Positions 1-11,570 are shown, numbered from the stretch's first letter. The stretch is 64,000 nt of DNA from Macrolepiota albuminosa (GCA_027475525.1 JAMWFC010000082.1:3288115-3352114); one strand, 5' to 3'. The notes: generated from the sequence alone by a model not told the origin. Numbers and translations: made by a program.

Positions 1-254
1 CATCAGGGCCACATGCAGGGGCCATGATCGCTTTGTCTGACGCACTTATATACAGAATGACGCCTACCGTACCCTCACTGAGGGTACGTTGCTAGATTAC
101 TATGGACACTTACATATTTACTAACATAAACTCGTACCTAGATATCTTGCTTATACGTGATCTACCTAGGTGCTCGTCACACCTACGTGCAGTAACAGTT
201 AGGTGTCTAACAAAACAAACTACTTGATCATAATACGGTTTCAGGAGGAACAAT
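1..254. other. no gene seen
   Basis: No convincing reading frame. The only structure I see is a perfect 21-bp palindrome at 68-88 (10-bp arms CGTACCCTCA around a single C). Confidence 0.5.
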
Positions 255-426
255 TCATTTGAGAGAACCCATACCCTGCAGTTTGAGTGATTCTTTGCCG
301 ATAACAGGTTTCAACTCATCTTCCGAGCCACTGGAGGCCGTGACATATTCTTCAGATTTCTTGTAGGCATGAGTTCGATGTGCAGGCTTTGTATCAAACA
401 ACTGTTGTACTCCTTTGCTTGCATAA
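255..426 (-). pseudogene. 3' fragment of an unidentified gene
   Basis: On the minus strand a frame runs open from the left edge of the Helitron array to a TGA at 257-255, giving about 56 residues of mixed charged composition, including KKSEEYVTASSGSEDELKP. It ends exactly where the Helitron 5' end (TCTCTATATAATGCGAC, from 427) begins, so I read it as the C-terminus of a gene cut by that insertion. I do not recognise the family. It could be a chance frame, although the coding-like composition right up to the junction argues against that. Confidence 0.35.
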
Positions 427-443
427 TCTCTATATAATGCGAC

Positions 444-597
444 GACGCCTGGGAAATGATGTGCTTAGTCAGTTTTGACAGTTTCTGACTAAGGCTGACA
501 AATAGTTGTCTTTTTGGTCTGACGCCTGGGAAATGATGTGCTTAGTCAGTTTTGACAGTTTATGACTAAGGCTGACAAATAGTTGTCTTTTTGGTCT
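444..597. repeat. 77-bp tandem duplication (444/521), one mismatch
   Basis: 444-520 is repeated at 521-597 with one difference (C/A). The period is the same 77 bp as the exact duplications elsewhere in the window. Confidence 0.85.
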
Positions 598-940
598 GTT
601 TTGAATAAATGTTGGTAGATAATGCTTAAAAAATTCAGATAAAATCACTAAAAAATTAGAAAAAATTCAAGGCTTACTGATACACTGAGTTTAGTTTTTC
701 TGAGATTTATAAATCCTTAATGAAATCTGAAAATTTCAAGAAAAATTCAATTGCTCTGTTTTTCAGGAGATGTTAGTGGAAAATGCTCAAATAATTCCAG
801 GAAAATTACCAGAAAATCAGGAAAAATTCAAATGCTACTAATATACTGATTTTTAGTTTTTTAAAGATTTATAAATGCTGAATAAAATCCGAAAAATTCA
901 ATTTAGTTTACAATAATGCTTTGAGAGTTGTGGAAAGAGG

Positions 941-2160
941 ACTGAGTTGTGAAATGCGGAGGCCTTAACCGAACGAAGTGAGGTTGAGGCCGGGAATAAG
1001 CACTGAGTTGTGAAATGCGGAGGCCTTAACCGAACGAAGTGAGGTTGAGGCCGGGAATAAGCACTGAGTTGTGAAATGCGGAGGCCTTAACCGAACGAAG
1101 TGAGGTTGAGGCCGGGAATAAGCACTGAGTTGTGAAATGCGGAGGCCTTAACCGAACGAAGTGAGGTTGAGGCCGGGAATAAGCACTGAGTTGTGAAATG
1201 CGGAGGCCTTAACCGAACGAAGTGAGGTTGAGGCCGGGAATAAGCACTGAGTTGTGAAATGCGGAGGCCTTAACCGAACGAAGTGAGGTTGAGGCCGGGA
1301 ATAAGCACTGAGTTGTGAAATGCGGAGGCCTTAACCGAACGAAGTGAGGTTGAGGCCGGGAATAAGCACTGAGTTGTGAAATGCGGAGGCCTTAACCGAA
1401 CGAAGTGAGGTTGAGGCCGGGAATAAGCACTGAGTTGTGAAATGCGGAGGCCTTAACCGAACGAAGTGAGGTTGAGGCCGGGAATAAGCACTGAGTTGTG
1501 AAATGCGGAGGCCTTAACCGAACGAAGTGAGGTTGAGGCCGGGAATAAGCACTGAGTTGTGAAATGCGGAGGCCTTAACCGAACGAAGTGAGGTTGAGGC
1601 CGGGAATAAGCACTGAGTTGTGAAATGCGGAGGCCTTAACCGAACGAAGTGAGGTTGAGGCCGGGAATAAGCACTGAGTTGTGAAATGCGGAGGCCTTAA
1701 CCGAACGAAGTGAGGTTGAGGCCGGGAATAAGCACTGAGTTGTGAAATGCGGAGGCCTTAACCGAACGAAGTGAGGTTGAGGCCGGGAATAAGCACTGAG
1801 TTGTGAAATGCGGAGGCCTTAACCGAACGAAGTGAGGTTGAGGCCGGGAATAAGCACTGAGTTGTGAAATGCGGAGGCCTTAACCGAACGAAGTGAGGTT
1901 GAGGCCGGGAATAAGCACTGAGTTGTGAAATGCGGAGGCCTTAACCGAACGAAGTGAGGTTGAGGCCGGGAATAAGCACTGAGTTGTGAAATGCGGAGGC
2001 CTTAACCGAACGAAGTGAGGTTGAGGCCGGGAATAAGCACTGAGTTGTGAAATGCGGAGGCCTTAACCGAACGAAGTGAGGTTGAGGCCGGGAATAAGCA
2101 CTGAGTTGTGAAATGCGGAGGCCTTAACCGAACGAAGTGAGGTTGAGGCCAGGAATAAGC
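941..2160 (+). repeat. 61-bp satellite, 20 copies
   Basis: Twenty contiguous, almost identical 61-bp units begin at 941, 1002, 1063 and so on to 2100. Each unit contains AACCGAACGAAGTGAGGTT, which folds into a hairpin: outer stem, tandem G-A/A-G mismatches, an AC/GT step and a GAA loop. Only the last unit shows a substitution near its end (CCAGG for CCGGG). Such homogeneity suggests recent expansion. The exact copy number in a short-read assembly should not be trusted. Confidence 0.95.
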
Positions 2161-2237
2161 ATTGAGTTTTCTATACATACTTGGAGCCCTAACCGAACGA
2201 AGTGAGGTTAGGGTGGAGGCTTAGTTGGGGGGGGTTT

Positions 2238-2296
2238 GGGGGCGAAGCCCCCAACGAGCTACGAAATTCGTGCCGAAGGCACGAATCGTAGCTCGT
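2238..2296 (+). repeat. Helitron terminal double hairpin, copy 1
   Basis: GGGGGCGAAGCCCCC (2238-2252) is followed by a hairpin of about 43 nt (2254-2296) with arms starting ACGAGCTACG and ending CGTAGCTCGT, closing on GCCGAAGGC. Both loops are C-GAA-G. The next unit begins at the last base (T2296). Confidence 0.85.
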
Positions 2297-4196
2297 CTAT
2301 ATAGAATGGGACAACCGTTTCGTGGGAATGATGTGCTTAGTCAGTTCTGACTAAGGCTGACAAAGGCTGACCAAGAACCTTCCTTTTAGGGTAACAACAT
2401 AAGAGTTGGCTCATTTGAGTATTAAAAAATTCCAAGAAAATCACTAAAAATTCAGGAAAAATTCAGGAACTAATGATACACCAATTTAGATTTTCTTTTG
2501 AGATTTATAAATGCTTAAATAAGTCTGAAGTTTTCAAGAAAAATTCAATTGGTGTGTTTTTCAGAAGATGTTAGTGAAAATGCTCAAATAATTCCAGGAA
2601 AATCAACAGAAATTCAGGAAAAATTCAAGGGCTACTGATATACTGATTTTTGTTTTTTTGGAGATTTATAAATGCTGAATAAGATGTGAAAAATTCAAGA
2701 AAAATTCAATTTAGCTTATAATAATGCTTTGAGAGTTGTGGATTAAGCATTGAGTTGTGAAATGCGGAGGCCTTAACCGAACGAAGTGAGGTTGAGGCCG
2801 GGAATGAGCCCTGAGTTGTGAAATGCGTGAGTTGTGAAATGCGGAGGCCTTAACCGAACGAAGTGAGGTTGAGGCCGGGAATGAGCCCTGAGTTGTGAAA
2901 TGCGGAGGCCTTAACCGAACGAAGTGAGGTTGAGGCCGGGAATGAGCCCTGAGTTGTGAAATGCGGAGGCCTTAACCGAACGAAGTGAGGTTGAGGCCGG
3001 GAATGAGCCCTGAGTTGTGAAATGCGGAGGCCTTAACCGAACGAAGTGAGGTTGAGGCCGGGAATGAGCCCTGAGTTGTGAAATGCGGAGGCCTTAACCG
3101 AACGAAGTGAGGTTGAGGCCGGGAATGAGCCCTGAGTTGTGAAATGCGGAGGCCTTAACCGAACGAAGTGAGGTTGAGGCCGGGAATGAGCCCTGAGTTG
3201 TGAAATGCGGAGGCCTTAACCGAACGAAGTGAGGTTGAGGCCGGGAATGAGCCCTGAGTTGTGAAATGCGGAGGCCTTAACCGAACGAAGTGAGGTTGAG
3301 GCCGGGAATGAGCCCTGAGTTGTGAAATGCGGAGGCCTTAACCGAACGAAGTGAGGTTGAGGCCGGGAATGAGCCCTGAGTTGTGAAATGCGGAGGCCTT
3401 AACCGAACGAAGTGAGGTTGAGGCCGGGAATGAGCCCTGAGTTGTGAAATGCGGAGGCCTTAACCGAACGAAGTGAGGTTGAGGCCGGGAATGAGCCCTG
3501 AGTTGTGAAATGCGGAGGCCTTAACCGAACGAAGTGAGGTTGAGGCCGGGAATGAGCCCTGAGTTGTGAAATGCGGAGGCCTTAACCGAACGAAGTGAGG
3601 TTGAGGCCGGGAATGAGCACTGAGTTGTGAAATGCGGAGGCCTTAACCGAACGAAGTGAGGTTGAGGCCGGGAATGAGCACTGAGTTGTGAAATGCGGAG
3701 GCCTTAACCGAACGAAGTGAGGTTGAGGCCGGGAATGAGCACTGAGTTGTGAAATGCGGAGGCCTTAACCGAACGAAGTGAGGTTGAGGCCGGGAATGAG
3801 CACTGAGTTGTGAAATGCGGAGGCCTTAACCGAACGAAGTGAGGTTGAGGCCGGGAATGAGCACTGAGTTGTGAAATGCGGAGGCCTTAACCGAACGAAG
3901 TGAGGTTGAGGCCGGGAATGAGCACTGAGTTGTGAAATGCGGAGGCCTTAACCGAACGAAGTGAGGTTGAGGCCGGGTGAGGTTGAGGCCGGGAATGAGC
4001 ACTGAGTTGTGAAATGCGGAGGCCTTAACCGAACGAAGTGAGGTTGAGGCCGGGAATAAGCATTGAGTTTTCTATACATACTTGGAGCCCTAACCGAACG
4101 AAGTGAGGTTAGGGTGGAGGCTTAGTTGGGGGGGGTTTGGGGGCGAAGCCCCCAACGAGCTACGAAATTCGTGCCGAAGGCACGAATCGTAGCTCG
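2296..4196 (+). mobile_element. non-autonomous Helitron-type unit 2
   Basis: Diverged copy of unit 1, joined head to tail. It starts TCTATATAGAATGGGAC, then has the GGGAATGATGTGCTTAGTCAG segment also seen in unit 1, an AT-rich leader (2400-2748), its own 61-bp satellite array (2749-4061) and the terminal cassette (4139-4197). The leader is clearly related to that of unit 1 but carries many substitutions, so the two units are not an assembly duplicate. No coding capacity. Confidence 0.6.
2749..4061 (+). repeat. 61-bp satellite, about 21 copies, second array
   Basis: Same 61-bp unit as at 941-2160 but with GGGAATGAGC in place of GGGAATAAGC. Units before about 3619 end in GAGCC and later ones in GAGCA, so two sub-arrays have homogenised separately. 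Two 16-bp irregularities occur: a partial repeat at 2810-2825 and an extra TGAGGTTGAGGCCGGG copy near 3977-3992. The last unit (4001-4061) reverts to the AATAAGC type of the first array. Confidence 0.93.
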
Positions 4197-4197
4197 T
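4139..4197 (+). repeat. Helitron terminal double hairpin, copy 2
   Basis: Same two hairpins as at 2238-2296 (4139-4153 and 4155-4197). They are followed directly by TCTCTATATAATGCGAC, the 5' end of the autonomous unit. Confidence 0.85.
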
Positions 4198-4539
4198 CTC
4201 TATATAATGCGACAACCGTTTCGTGAGAACTATTTGATTAGTAAGGCTGACCAAGGCTGACCAAGAACCTTCCTTTTAGGGTAAACGACTGCTCATTTTT
4301 CGTATTGGAGTCTCAATTTTTGTACTTAGAGTATAAAAAGTAAAAAATATATATGTAAACTTCAATATTAATAAATTGCTATGTTTGGAAACATTTTTCG
4401 AAGGTGTCCGGATGAGAAAAGGCCAAACGCGATTTAGTGGACACCACTTTTCACGCCTCGCGTGCTCTTTGACCACACATGACCAAACAAACTCGAAATT
4501 CACCGTTGTAGTGAGAAGACACTACAAACAAAGTAAGTG

Positions 4540-4935
4540 TCAATTTGTTGATTGATTGATCAATGTTTACAAACGTTGAATTCAGCTTATTTGACACTAC
4601 AAACAAAGTTACAACAAAGTAAGTATTGGCTTATTTATTATTGATCAATTAATAAACATTCAATTCAGCTACAAACAATTCCGAAATTGTTACAACAAAG
4701 TAAGTATTGGTTTATTTATTATTGATCAATGCTAATTCAGCTTATTTGACACTACAAACAGTATTTGACACTACAAACAAATCCGAAATCATTACAACAA
4801 AGTAAGTATTGGTTTATTTATTATTGATCAATGCTAATACATATTCAATTCAGCTTATTTGACACTACAAACAGTTAGTATTAGTTCATTTATTATTGAT
4901 CAATGCTAATAAACATTGAATTCAGCTTATTAGTG
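4540..4935 (+). repeat. AT-rich imperfect tandem repeats
   Basis: Several imperfect copies (roughly 60-110 bp) of a module with TACAACAAAGTAAGTATTGG, TTATTATTGATCAAT and CAGCTTATTTGACACTAC. They lie between the Helitron 5' end and its gene, so they may be its promoter or leader region. No coding capacity. Confidence 0.7.
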
Positions 4936-4979
4936 AAAGCTTGACAACATTTAGCTATTGATATACTAGATATATCATC

Positions 4980-7900
4980 ATGTAAGTAACTTTTAAAGAG
5001 TTTGAGCTATTGAAATGCTTAAAAAATCAATAATTTAGGCAATCTTCAACTACTCATTCTCAACCCAGTACTCCTGAAGGTCAAAGACAGCAGGCTAGGA
5101 TTGAAAGCAGGCTTCAACAGTTGCAAATGACTGATCCTGATGATCGTCGTGCACATAGAAGTAGAAGATCTACTTCAGTGGTTATACCACTTCATTTTGT
5201 TACTGGGGATATGGGAATTGGGGATATACAAACTGGGGGAATGCAAACTGGGGGAATGCAAACTGGAGAAATGCAAACTGGGGGAATGCAAACTGGGGGA
5301 ATGCAAACTGGGAGAATGCAAACTGGGGGAATGCAAACTGGGGGAATGCAAACTGGAGGTATACAAACTGGGAGAATACAAACTGGGGGAATACAAACTG
5401 GAGGTATACAAACTAGGGGTATACAAACTGGAGGCAGAGGGTCTGGAAATATGCCTATTGCTCAGGATCCATTTGCTATTGTCATTCCTCAAACTCATTT
5501 GCCTGAAGGATGGGATGCACCTTTGCAGAATCCTGTACCTAGAATGGTGCCACCTCTACCTGTTTCTACATCCAGAAGAAACAATAGGCCTAGAATGGTA
5601 CCACTTTCACCTGCTCTACCTCTTCCTATACATAGAAGAGACAACCAGCCTACTATTGCTCCACTTCCTGTGGACATTCCTGAAACTGTTCTGCCTGAAG
5701 GATGGAATACTCCTTTACAGAATCCTATGCCTATGGTGCCACCCCTACCTGCTCTGGCATTTAGAAGAGTCAGAAATGTATCTGTACAGAATTCTATGCC
5801 ACCTCTACCTCCTGCCAGACTAGCAGAATTACAAGAGCAGCAAAGGCTGAGACATATGGCTATGATTCAAGAACAAGACAGACAACAGGAATTAGCACAA
5901 GCAATAGTAGAGGAGCAACAAAGGGTCAGACATGAGGAGCAAGAGAGAGGACAAAGACAACATGAAGCATTGGCTACTTTGCACCAAGAAAGACTGAGGG
6001 AGGAGGAAGGATTGAGGCAACAGGAACAACAAGAGGAACTGAGATTAGAGGTAAGGCAAAGCCAACTTTAAAAGCCTATTTTAATTGACAAAATTTGACA
6101 GTTAAGGCTGAGGGAGGAGGAAGGATTGAGGCAACAAGAACAACAGGAACTGAGACTAGAGGTAAAGCAAAGCCAACTTTAAAAGCCTTTCTTAATTGAC
6201 AAAATTTGACAGTTTGTTGATCTCAATCCTGAACATAGGCCTTTGAATCAGGCTAGGGCTGAAAGGATCTTACAAAACTGGCAACAGCAGCATTTAGCTG
6301 ATCTTGAAGAGGATTTCAATGATTTGGATCCTCATCTACTGGATGATCCTAGGAATAATCCTGCTGAGAATATAGAGGAGGACTTGGAGTATGTGGATCC
6401 ACCTGGAGATAATAGACAGCAATATCTACCAGCACCTCCTGACTTGGAGTATGTGGATCCACCTGGGGATGTCATGCAGCAAAATGTACCAGCACCTCCT
6501 GTCTTACAGAGGATACAACAACCTGATGATGTTCAGCCTAGAAATGCTCTTCCAACAGGAAGACAGCATTATCTGGATGGATCCCCTTCACATTATCTTG
6601 GTTCTATGGATGTTGCATGTCCACACTGTCATGCTCTACATTTTGATGCTGAAAAGCTCTCCAAGTCTACTAGACGTAATCCAAAGTTTGGCATGTGCTG
6701 TTTACAAGGGCAGATTGATTTGCCTAGACTTGAAGATGCTCCACCAGAACTGCTTGGCTTACTCCAAGGTCACCATCCTCTTTCTGATGCTTTTAAAGCA
6801 TCTATTCGCCAATACAATGCAGCCTTTGCATTTACATCTCTGGGAGTCAAAATTGACCAGGCAATTACCAATGCTCCTGGACCATACAGCTTTAGAATCA
6901 ATGGAGAGCTCCATCATCTGACAGGTGCTTTGCTTCCAACTGAAGGCAATCATCCTGTATATGCACAACTCTACTTCTATGATCACAATCAACAATTGGC
7001 TTTTCGTCAAGGAAGCAATCCTAGATTGGATCCACAGATAATGGCCTCTTTGCAGGATATGCTTCATAGAGTCAATCCTTTTATTGGCTTATACAAGCAT
7101 GCAAAGCAGATTATGACAGAAGTTCCTGAGGGCCAACCACAAAGGCTTTCTGTTCAACTTAGGGCTAACTTGGGAGATCATCGACGCTATAACAACCCTA
7201 ATGAACAGGAAGGAGTTGCTGCAATTATACCAGGAGATGGTTCTGAGGAACGATCAGATCATCGCGATATAGTCCTGCATCTGCATGGAGGTCAATTAAA
7301 GCGAATCAGCCATTTACATCCCTATTGTACTCCTCTGCACTACACGATTATATTTCCAACTGGAGAACATGGATTTCATTTAAACATTCCTTCTCAGCTG
7401 GGACCACGAGGCCAACGCAGAACACAAAATATCACTGAAACTGCTTACTATGCATACCGACTTCAGCAGAGATCTCTAGAAGCTAATGCCGCTTTGCTTT
7501 GGAGTGGTCGATTGTTTCAACAATATGTTGTTGATGCATGGGCTTCAATTGAACAAACAAAACTTAATTGGGTTAGACACAATCAAACAAAGATTAGGGC
7601 TGAAGTCTATCAAGGAGTGGTCGATGCCGCAGCTGGAGATGAAGACTTACGCAGACAAAGTCGACGTGTAGTCCTTCCCTCTTCTCATGTTGGAAGTGAA
7701 CGACACATGCAGCAACTATTCCAGGACTCTATGGCTATTTGCAGGCATTTCCATAAACCAGATCTCTTCATCACCATGACTGCCAATCCAAAGTGGCCTG
7801 AAATAGAAGAGGCTCTGCTGAAGGAACCTATGGTTAATGGAAAGAGGCAAACAGCTTCTGATCGTCCAGATATTGTTGCCAGAGTATTTGAACTCAAGAA

Positions 7901-10900
7901 GAATGCTCTTTTGAAGGACATAAAAGATGGTCTATTTGGAAAATGTGTGGCATCTGTCCATACCATTGAATTTCAAAAGAGGGGACTTCCACATATACAT
8001 ATCTTGATCTTTTTCCATCATCATGACAAGATCAAAGATGCAGCTCATGTGGACACTATTGTTTCTGCTCAAATTCCTGATCCAGTGACTCAGCCTCAAT
8101 TGTATCAGGTATTGGCTTTGCTTGAATTATCAATGCAGTGACTGACCTTTATTATTAGGTTGTTACTACCAATATGGTTCATGGTCCATGTGGAGCAGAT
8201 TTTCCCAATGCCAAGTGCATGGTAGATGGCAAATGTTCCAAGAGATATCCCAAGGAATTTCAGCAGGCTACACAGTATGGTGATGATGGCTATCCCCAAT
8301 ATGCCAGACCTAACAATGGCCGCTTTTTTGAAAAGCATGGTCGTCGTTATGACAATCGTAATGTTGTCCCATACAATCCATATCTCTCAGCCAAATTCCA
8401 ATGTCATATCAATGTGGAAGTCTGTGCTTCAGTGGATGCAATCAAATACATTCACAAGTACATCTACAAGGGCCATGATAGGACAACTTTGGAGATTGCT
8501 AGGGAGGAGAGGGATGAAATCAAAGAACATTTGGATGCCAGATACATTTCTGCTCCTGAGGCTTGCTGGCACATCTTTGAATTCAACATGCATGCTGAAT
8601 ATCCTTCAGTATACAGATTGCCTGTGCACTTGGAAAACCAGCATGAAGTCTATTTCCCAGATGATGAACCAATACAGGTGGTGGCTGCTAGACCTAATGC
8701 AGACAAGACTGCACTCACAGCTTGGTTTGAAGCCAATACCAGGTTTCCCAATAATAACACCACTTATCAGAACTTTCCAACCAAGTTTGTTTATGAGCCA
8801 TCTAAACGGAGTTGGAAGGAGAGGCAGAGAGGGACAGCAATTGGAAGGATGTATTTTGCTTCACCAAGACAGGGAGAAAGGTTCTATCTCAGGATGCTCT
8901 TGACTGTTGTAATCAATGCAACTTCATGGGCTGATCTCAGGACAGTCAATGGCCATATCTATCCCACTTATCAAGAAGCATGCAAGGCTCTAGGTCTTTT
9001 GGAGGATGATGCAGAATGGAGGCAGTGTCTCACTGAAGCTGCTCCAATCCAACTAGGATCAGCTCTCAGACAGCTGTTTTGCACTATTCTATTCCACTGT
9101 GCTCCTGCCACTCCAGAGGCTCTATGGAATGAATTCAAGCATTCTATCTGTGATGATCTTCAACACAGATTGGAACATACTAGGCAGTACAGGGACCGGA
9201 TCTTTACCAATGAAGATATTTATGACTATGGCCTTTATCTCATCAATGACACTTTGATGAATTTTGGGAAAACTCTGAAAGACTTTCCCAACATGCCAGA
9301 GGCTCAACAGAATTGGAACATAGTTCCAGGTAATTGGCATTTGCATAAAAGATTGACTTGAATACTGATCATTCTTCTAGGCAACAGGCTTTTAGAAGAT
9401 GAAACCAATTATGATGTTGAGGAGCTCAAGCAAAGAGTGGAGGGAAACAAGGCCAAGTTCAATGTGGAACAACTGGAGACTTTCAATGCTGTCATGAACT
9501 CAGTCAACAACAATTTGGGCAGGATGCTATTCATTCACAGTGCTGGAGGATGTGGCAAAACCTTTGTCTGCAATACTCTGGCTGCTGCAGTTCGTTCCAA
9601 TGGAGATGTGGCATTATGTGTAGCATCATCTGGCATTGCTGCCTTATTGTTGGAAGGGGGTAGGACAGCTCATTCAAGATTCAAAATTCCCATTCCTGCT
9701 CTTGACACATCCATTGCCAATATCAAGAGAGGAACCCAGTTATCACAGCTCATACTTCGCACCAAAGTTGTCATTTGGGATGAAGTTCCAATGCAACACA
9801 AAAATGCCATTGACTCTGTCGATCGTGGCTTCAGAGACATCTTCGATAAATTTGGGATGAAGTTCCAATGCAACACAAAAATGCCATTGACTCTGTCGAT
9901 CGTGGCTTCAGAGACATCTTCGATAACGATATTTTCTTTGGTGGAGTTACTGTGGTTTTTGGAGGGGACTTTAGGCAAACTCTTCCAGTGGTTCCACATG
10001 GACTCAGGCAGCAGATGATTGCTGCTTCACTCAAAAGAGGCCGACTTTGAGGCAAACTCTTCCAGTGGTTCCACATGGACTCAGGCAGCAGATGATTGCT
10101 GCTTCACTCAAAAGAGGCCGACTTTGGAATCATGTTCAAGTCCACTACTTGGTCCAAAATATGAGATTGGATCAGACTGCAGAGAATATTGCTCATGCAG
10201 CTTGGTTGTTGGATGTTGGTGCAGGGAAAAATCTAGGACCTGGAGAAACAGTCAAACTGCCTGAAAGGATGATCTGTGATGACAATTCTATCACTGGATT
10301 GATTTCTTCCACATATCCTGATATTGGTCATCCTCAAAATGATCAGTATTACCTGGACCGGACTATTCTCTCTGGCAAGAACTCTGATATAGAGGAGATC
10401 AATGCAGAAGTTCTAGAGAGGTATCCAGGGGAAGAAAGGATTTTACAGAGTGCAGATTCTGTTCTCTCTGATAACAGGAATCCTGATGGCCTTGCCTTAT
10501 ATCCTGTGGAATATCTCAACTCTTTGAAAGCCAGTAGTTTGCCTTTGGCTAAACTGGCTTTGAAGATTGGAGTTCCTGTCATGCTCCTCAGGAATCTGGA
10601 CACAACCAAAGGACTTTGCAATGGAACAAGAATGATTGTCACTCATATCAGCACCAGAGTCCTCAGATGTCGTATTATCAGTGGAGATGCCAAGTTTGCA
10701 GGTTCAACTGTTTTGATTCCAAGGATCAATCTAGATGCCTCTGAAGAGGATTTGCCCATACCATTACGCAGGAGACAGTTTCCAATTCGATTGGCCTTTG
10801 CTATGACTATTAACAAGTCTCAAGGGCAATCAGTCAAGCATGTTGGATTGGACCTTCGATCACCTGTTTTTACACATGGCCAACTTTATGTTGCACTTTC

Positions 10901-11009
10901 TCGATGCACATCAGGAGATCGTATCAAGGTGATTTTATCAGAAGAAAATACATCAAGAGCGACTGCAAATATTGTATATCAAGAAGTTCTCAATGGTTTA
11001 CAAATGTAA
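4980..11009 (+). CDS. Helitron Rep-helicase protein
   Basis: Rolling-circle transposase fused to a PIF1-type helicase. I place introns at 4982-5038, 6051-6101, 6162-6212, 8109-8158 and 9330-9380, all GT-AG and 50-57 bp. Splicing the first joins AT (4980-4981) to G (5039) and so makes the start codon. Removing the two 77-bp duplications (9773, 9973) gives 5616 nt, an exact multiple of three, about 1871 residues ending in TAA. Order: Gln-rich N-terminus with a GMQTG repeat; helitron-like N domain ([13 protein letters not shown] near residue 734); HUH motif PHIHIL near 951; tyrosine motif [12 protein letters not shown] near 1087; Walker A GGCGKTF near 1436; helicase C-terminus with KSQGQS and LYVALSR near 1830. 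Free of the TGA stops that riddle the other elements. The first exon is the least certain part. Confidence 0.85.
5218..5440 (+). repeat. 15-bp coding minisatellite (GMQTG repeat)
   Basis: About 14 copies of a 15-bp unit around GGAATGCAAACTGGG encode GG(M/I)QT repeats in the N-terminal region of the Helitron protein. The period is a multiple of three, so copy changes keep the frame. Confidence 0.9.
5988..6212 (+). repeat. exon-plus-intron tandem duplication
   Basis: The segment ending with the 51-bp intron 6051-6101 is repeated as exon 6102-6161 plus intron 6162-6212. The two introns are near identical (GTAAGGC versus GTAAAGC, GCCTATTTT versus GCCTTTCTT) and both end TTTGACAG. The exon copies differ by a few substitutions and one 3-base indel. 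Both are in frame. Confidence 0.85.
9773..9926. repeat. 77-bp tandem duplication (9773/9850)
   Basis: 9773-9849 is repeated exactly at 9850-9926 inside the helicase exon and shifts the frame. Removing one copy restores it. Confidence 0.97.
9973..10126. repeat. 77-bp tandem duplication (9973/10050)
   Basis: 9973-10049 is repeated exactly at 10050-10126 in the helicase exon, 200 bp after the previous one. Removing one copy restores the frame. Confidence 0.97.
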
Positions 11010-11078
11010 GTGTGATTGTTAATTATATACTTATTACTAACTTTATATTTTAGCATCTAACTTGATACTGTACATATA

Positions 11079-11232
11079 ACTTGGAATTGTAGCATTATTT
11101 TTTGGGTTTACAAATGTGAGTATGATTGTTAATTACCTACTTATTACTAACTTTTACTTGGAATTGTAGCATTATTTTTTGGGTTTACAAATGTGAGTAT
11201 GATTGTTAATTACCTACTTATTACTAACTTTT
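11079..11232. repeat. 77-bp tandem duplication (11079/11156)
   Basis: Exact duplication in the Helitron 3' untranslated region. Confidence 0.97.
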
Positions 11233-11410
11233 ATATTTTAGCATTTGACTTGATATTTGTTGATACTGTACTAATAGAATATATATAACTTGGAATTGTA
11301 ACATCATTTCTTGATAAATGTGAACTTTCTATTCTTTAACAACATATGCTTGAACGAGTAAGACATAATGAAAGTAAGTCATGATAGAAGTTGAGTTATG
11401 AATATACATA

Positions 11411-11570
11411 TTTGGAACCCCTAACCGAACGAAGTGAGGTTGGGGTGAAGGCTGAGTTACTTATATACATACTTGGAGCCCTAACTGAACGAAGTGAGGT
11501 TGGGGTGGAGGCTAAGTTACTTATACATACTTGGAGCCCTAACCGAACGAAGTGAGGTTAGGGTGGAGGC
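11411..11570 (+). repeat. three spaced copies of the CGAAG hairpin
   Basis: Three copies, spaced roughly 60 bp apart, of the sequence that forms the core of the 61-bp satellite (CCTAACCGAACGAAGTGAGG, one with CTAACTG). They precede the terminal double hairpin of the autonomous unit. This short run may be the source from which the satellites were amplified. Confidence 0.8.

Larger units (their letters stand above)
427..2295 (+). mobile_element. non-autonomous Helitron-type unit 1
   Basis: The unit starts with TCTCTATATAATGCGAC after a host A and runs through an AT-rich leader with related subrepeats (about 600-940), a 61-bp satellite array (941-2160) and a terminal cassette with two strong hairpins (2238-2252, 2254-2296). 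It has no coding capacity. The same order of parts follows directly in the next unit, and the same 5' string and 3' cassette bracket the autonomous Helitron at 4197-11646. TC start, 3' hairpin and insertion between A and T are Helitron traits. The expected CTRR terminus is absent, so the subclass is uncertain. Confidence 0.6.

Noticed and set aside
2238..2296. Bacterial-type rho-independent terminator
   Set aside because: No T-run after the stem, the organism is eukaryotic, and the cassette recurs at element ends.
941..4061. CRISPR array
   Set aside because: Units are contiguous 61-bp repeats with no variable spacers, in a eukaryotic transposon context and without cas genes.
5175..5498. Minus-strand gene with SLHSP repeats
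   Set aside because: Antisense shadow of the GMQTG minisatellite in the Helitron gene.
9773..10126. Programmed frameshifts in the Helitron helicase
   Set aside because: Each frame change sits at an exact 77-bp duplication; one copy removed gives a continuous frame.
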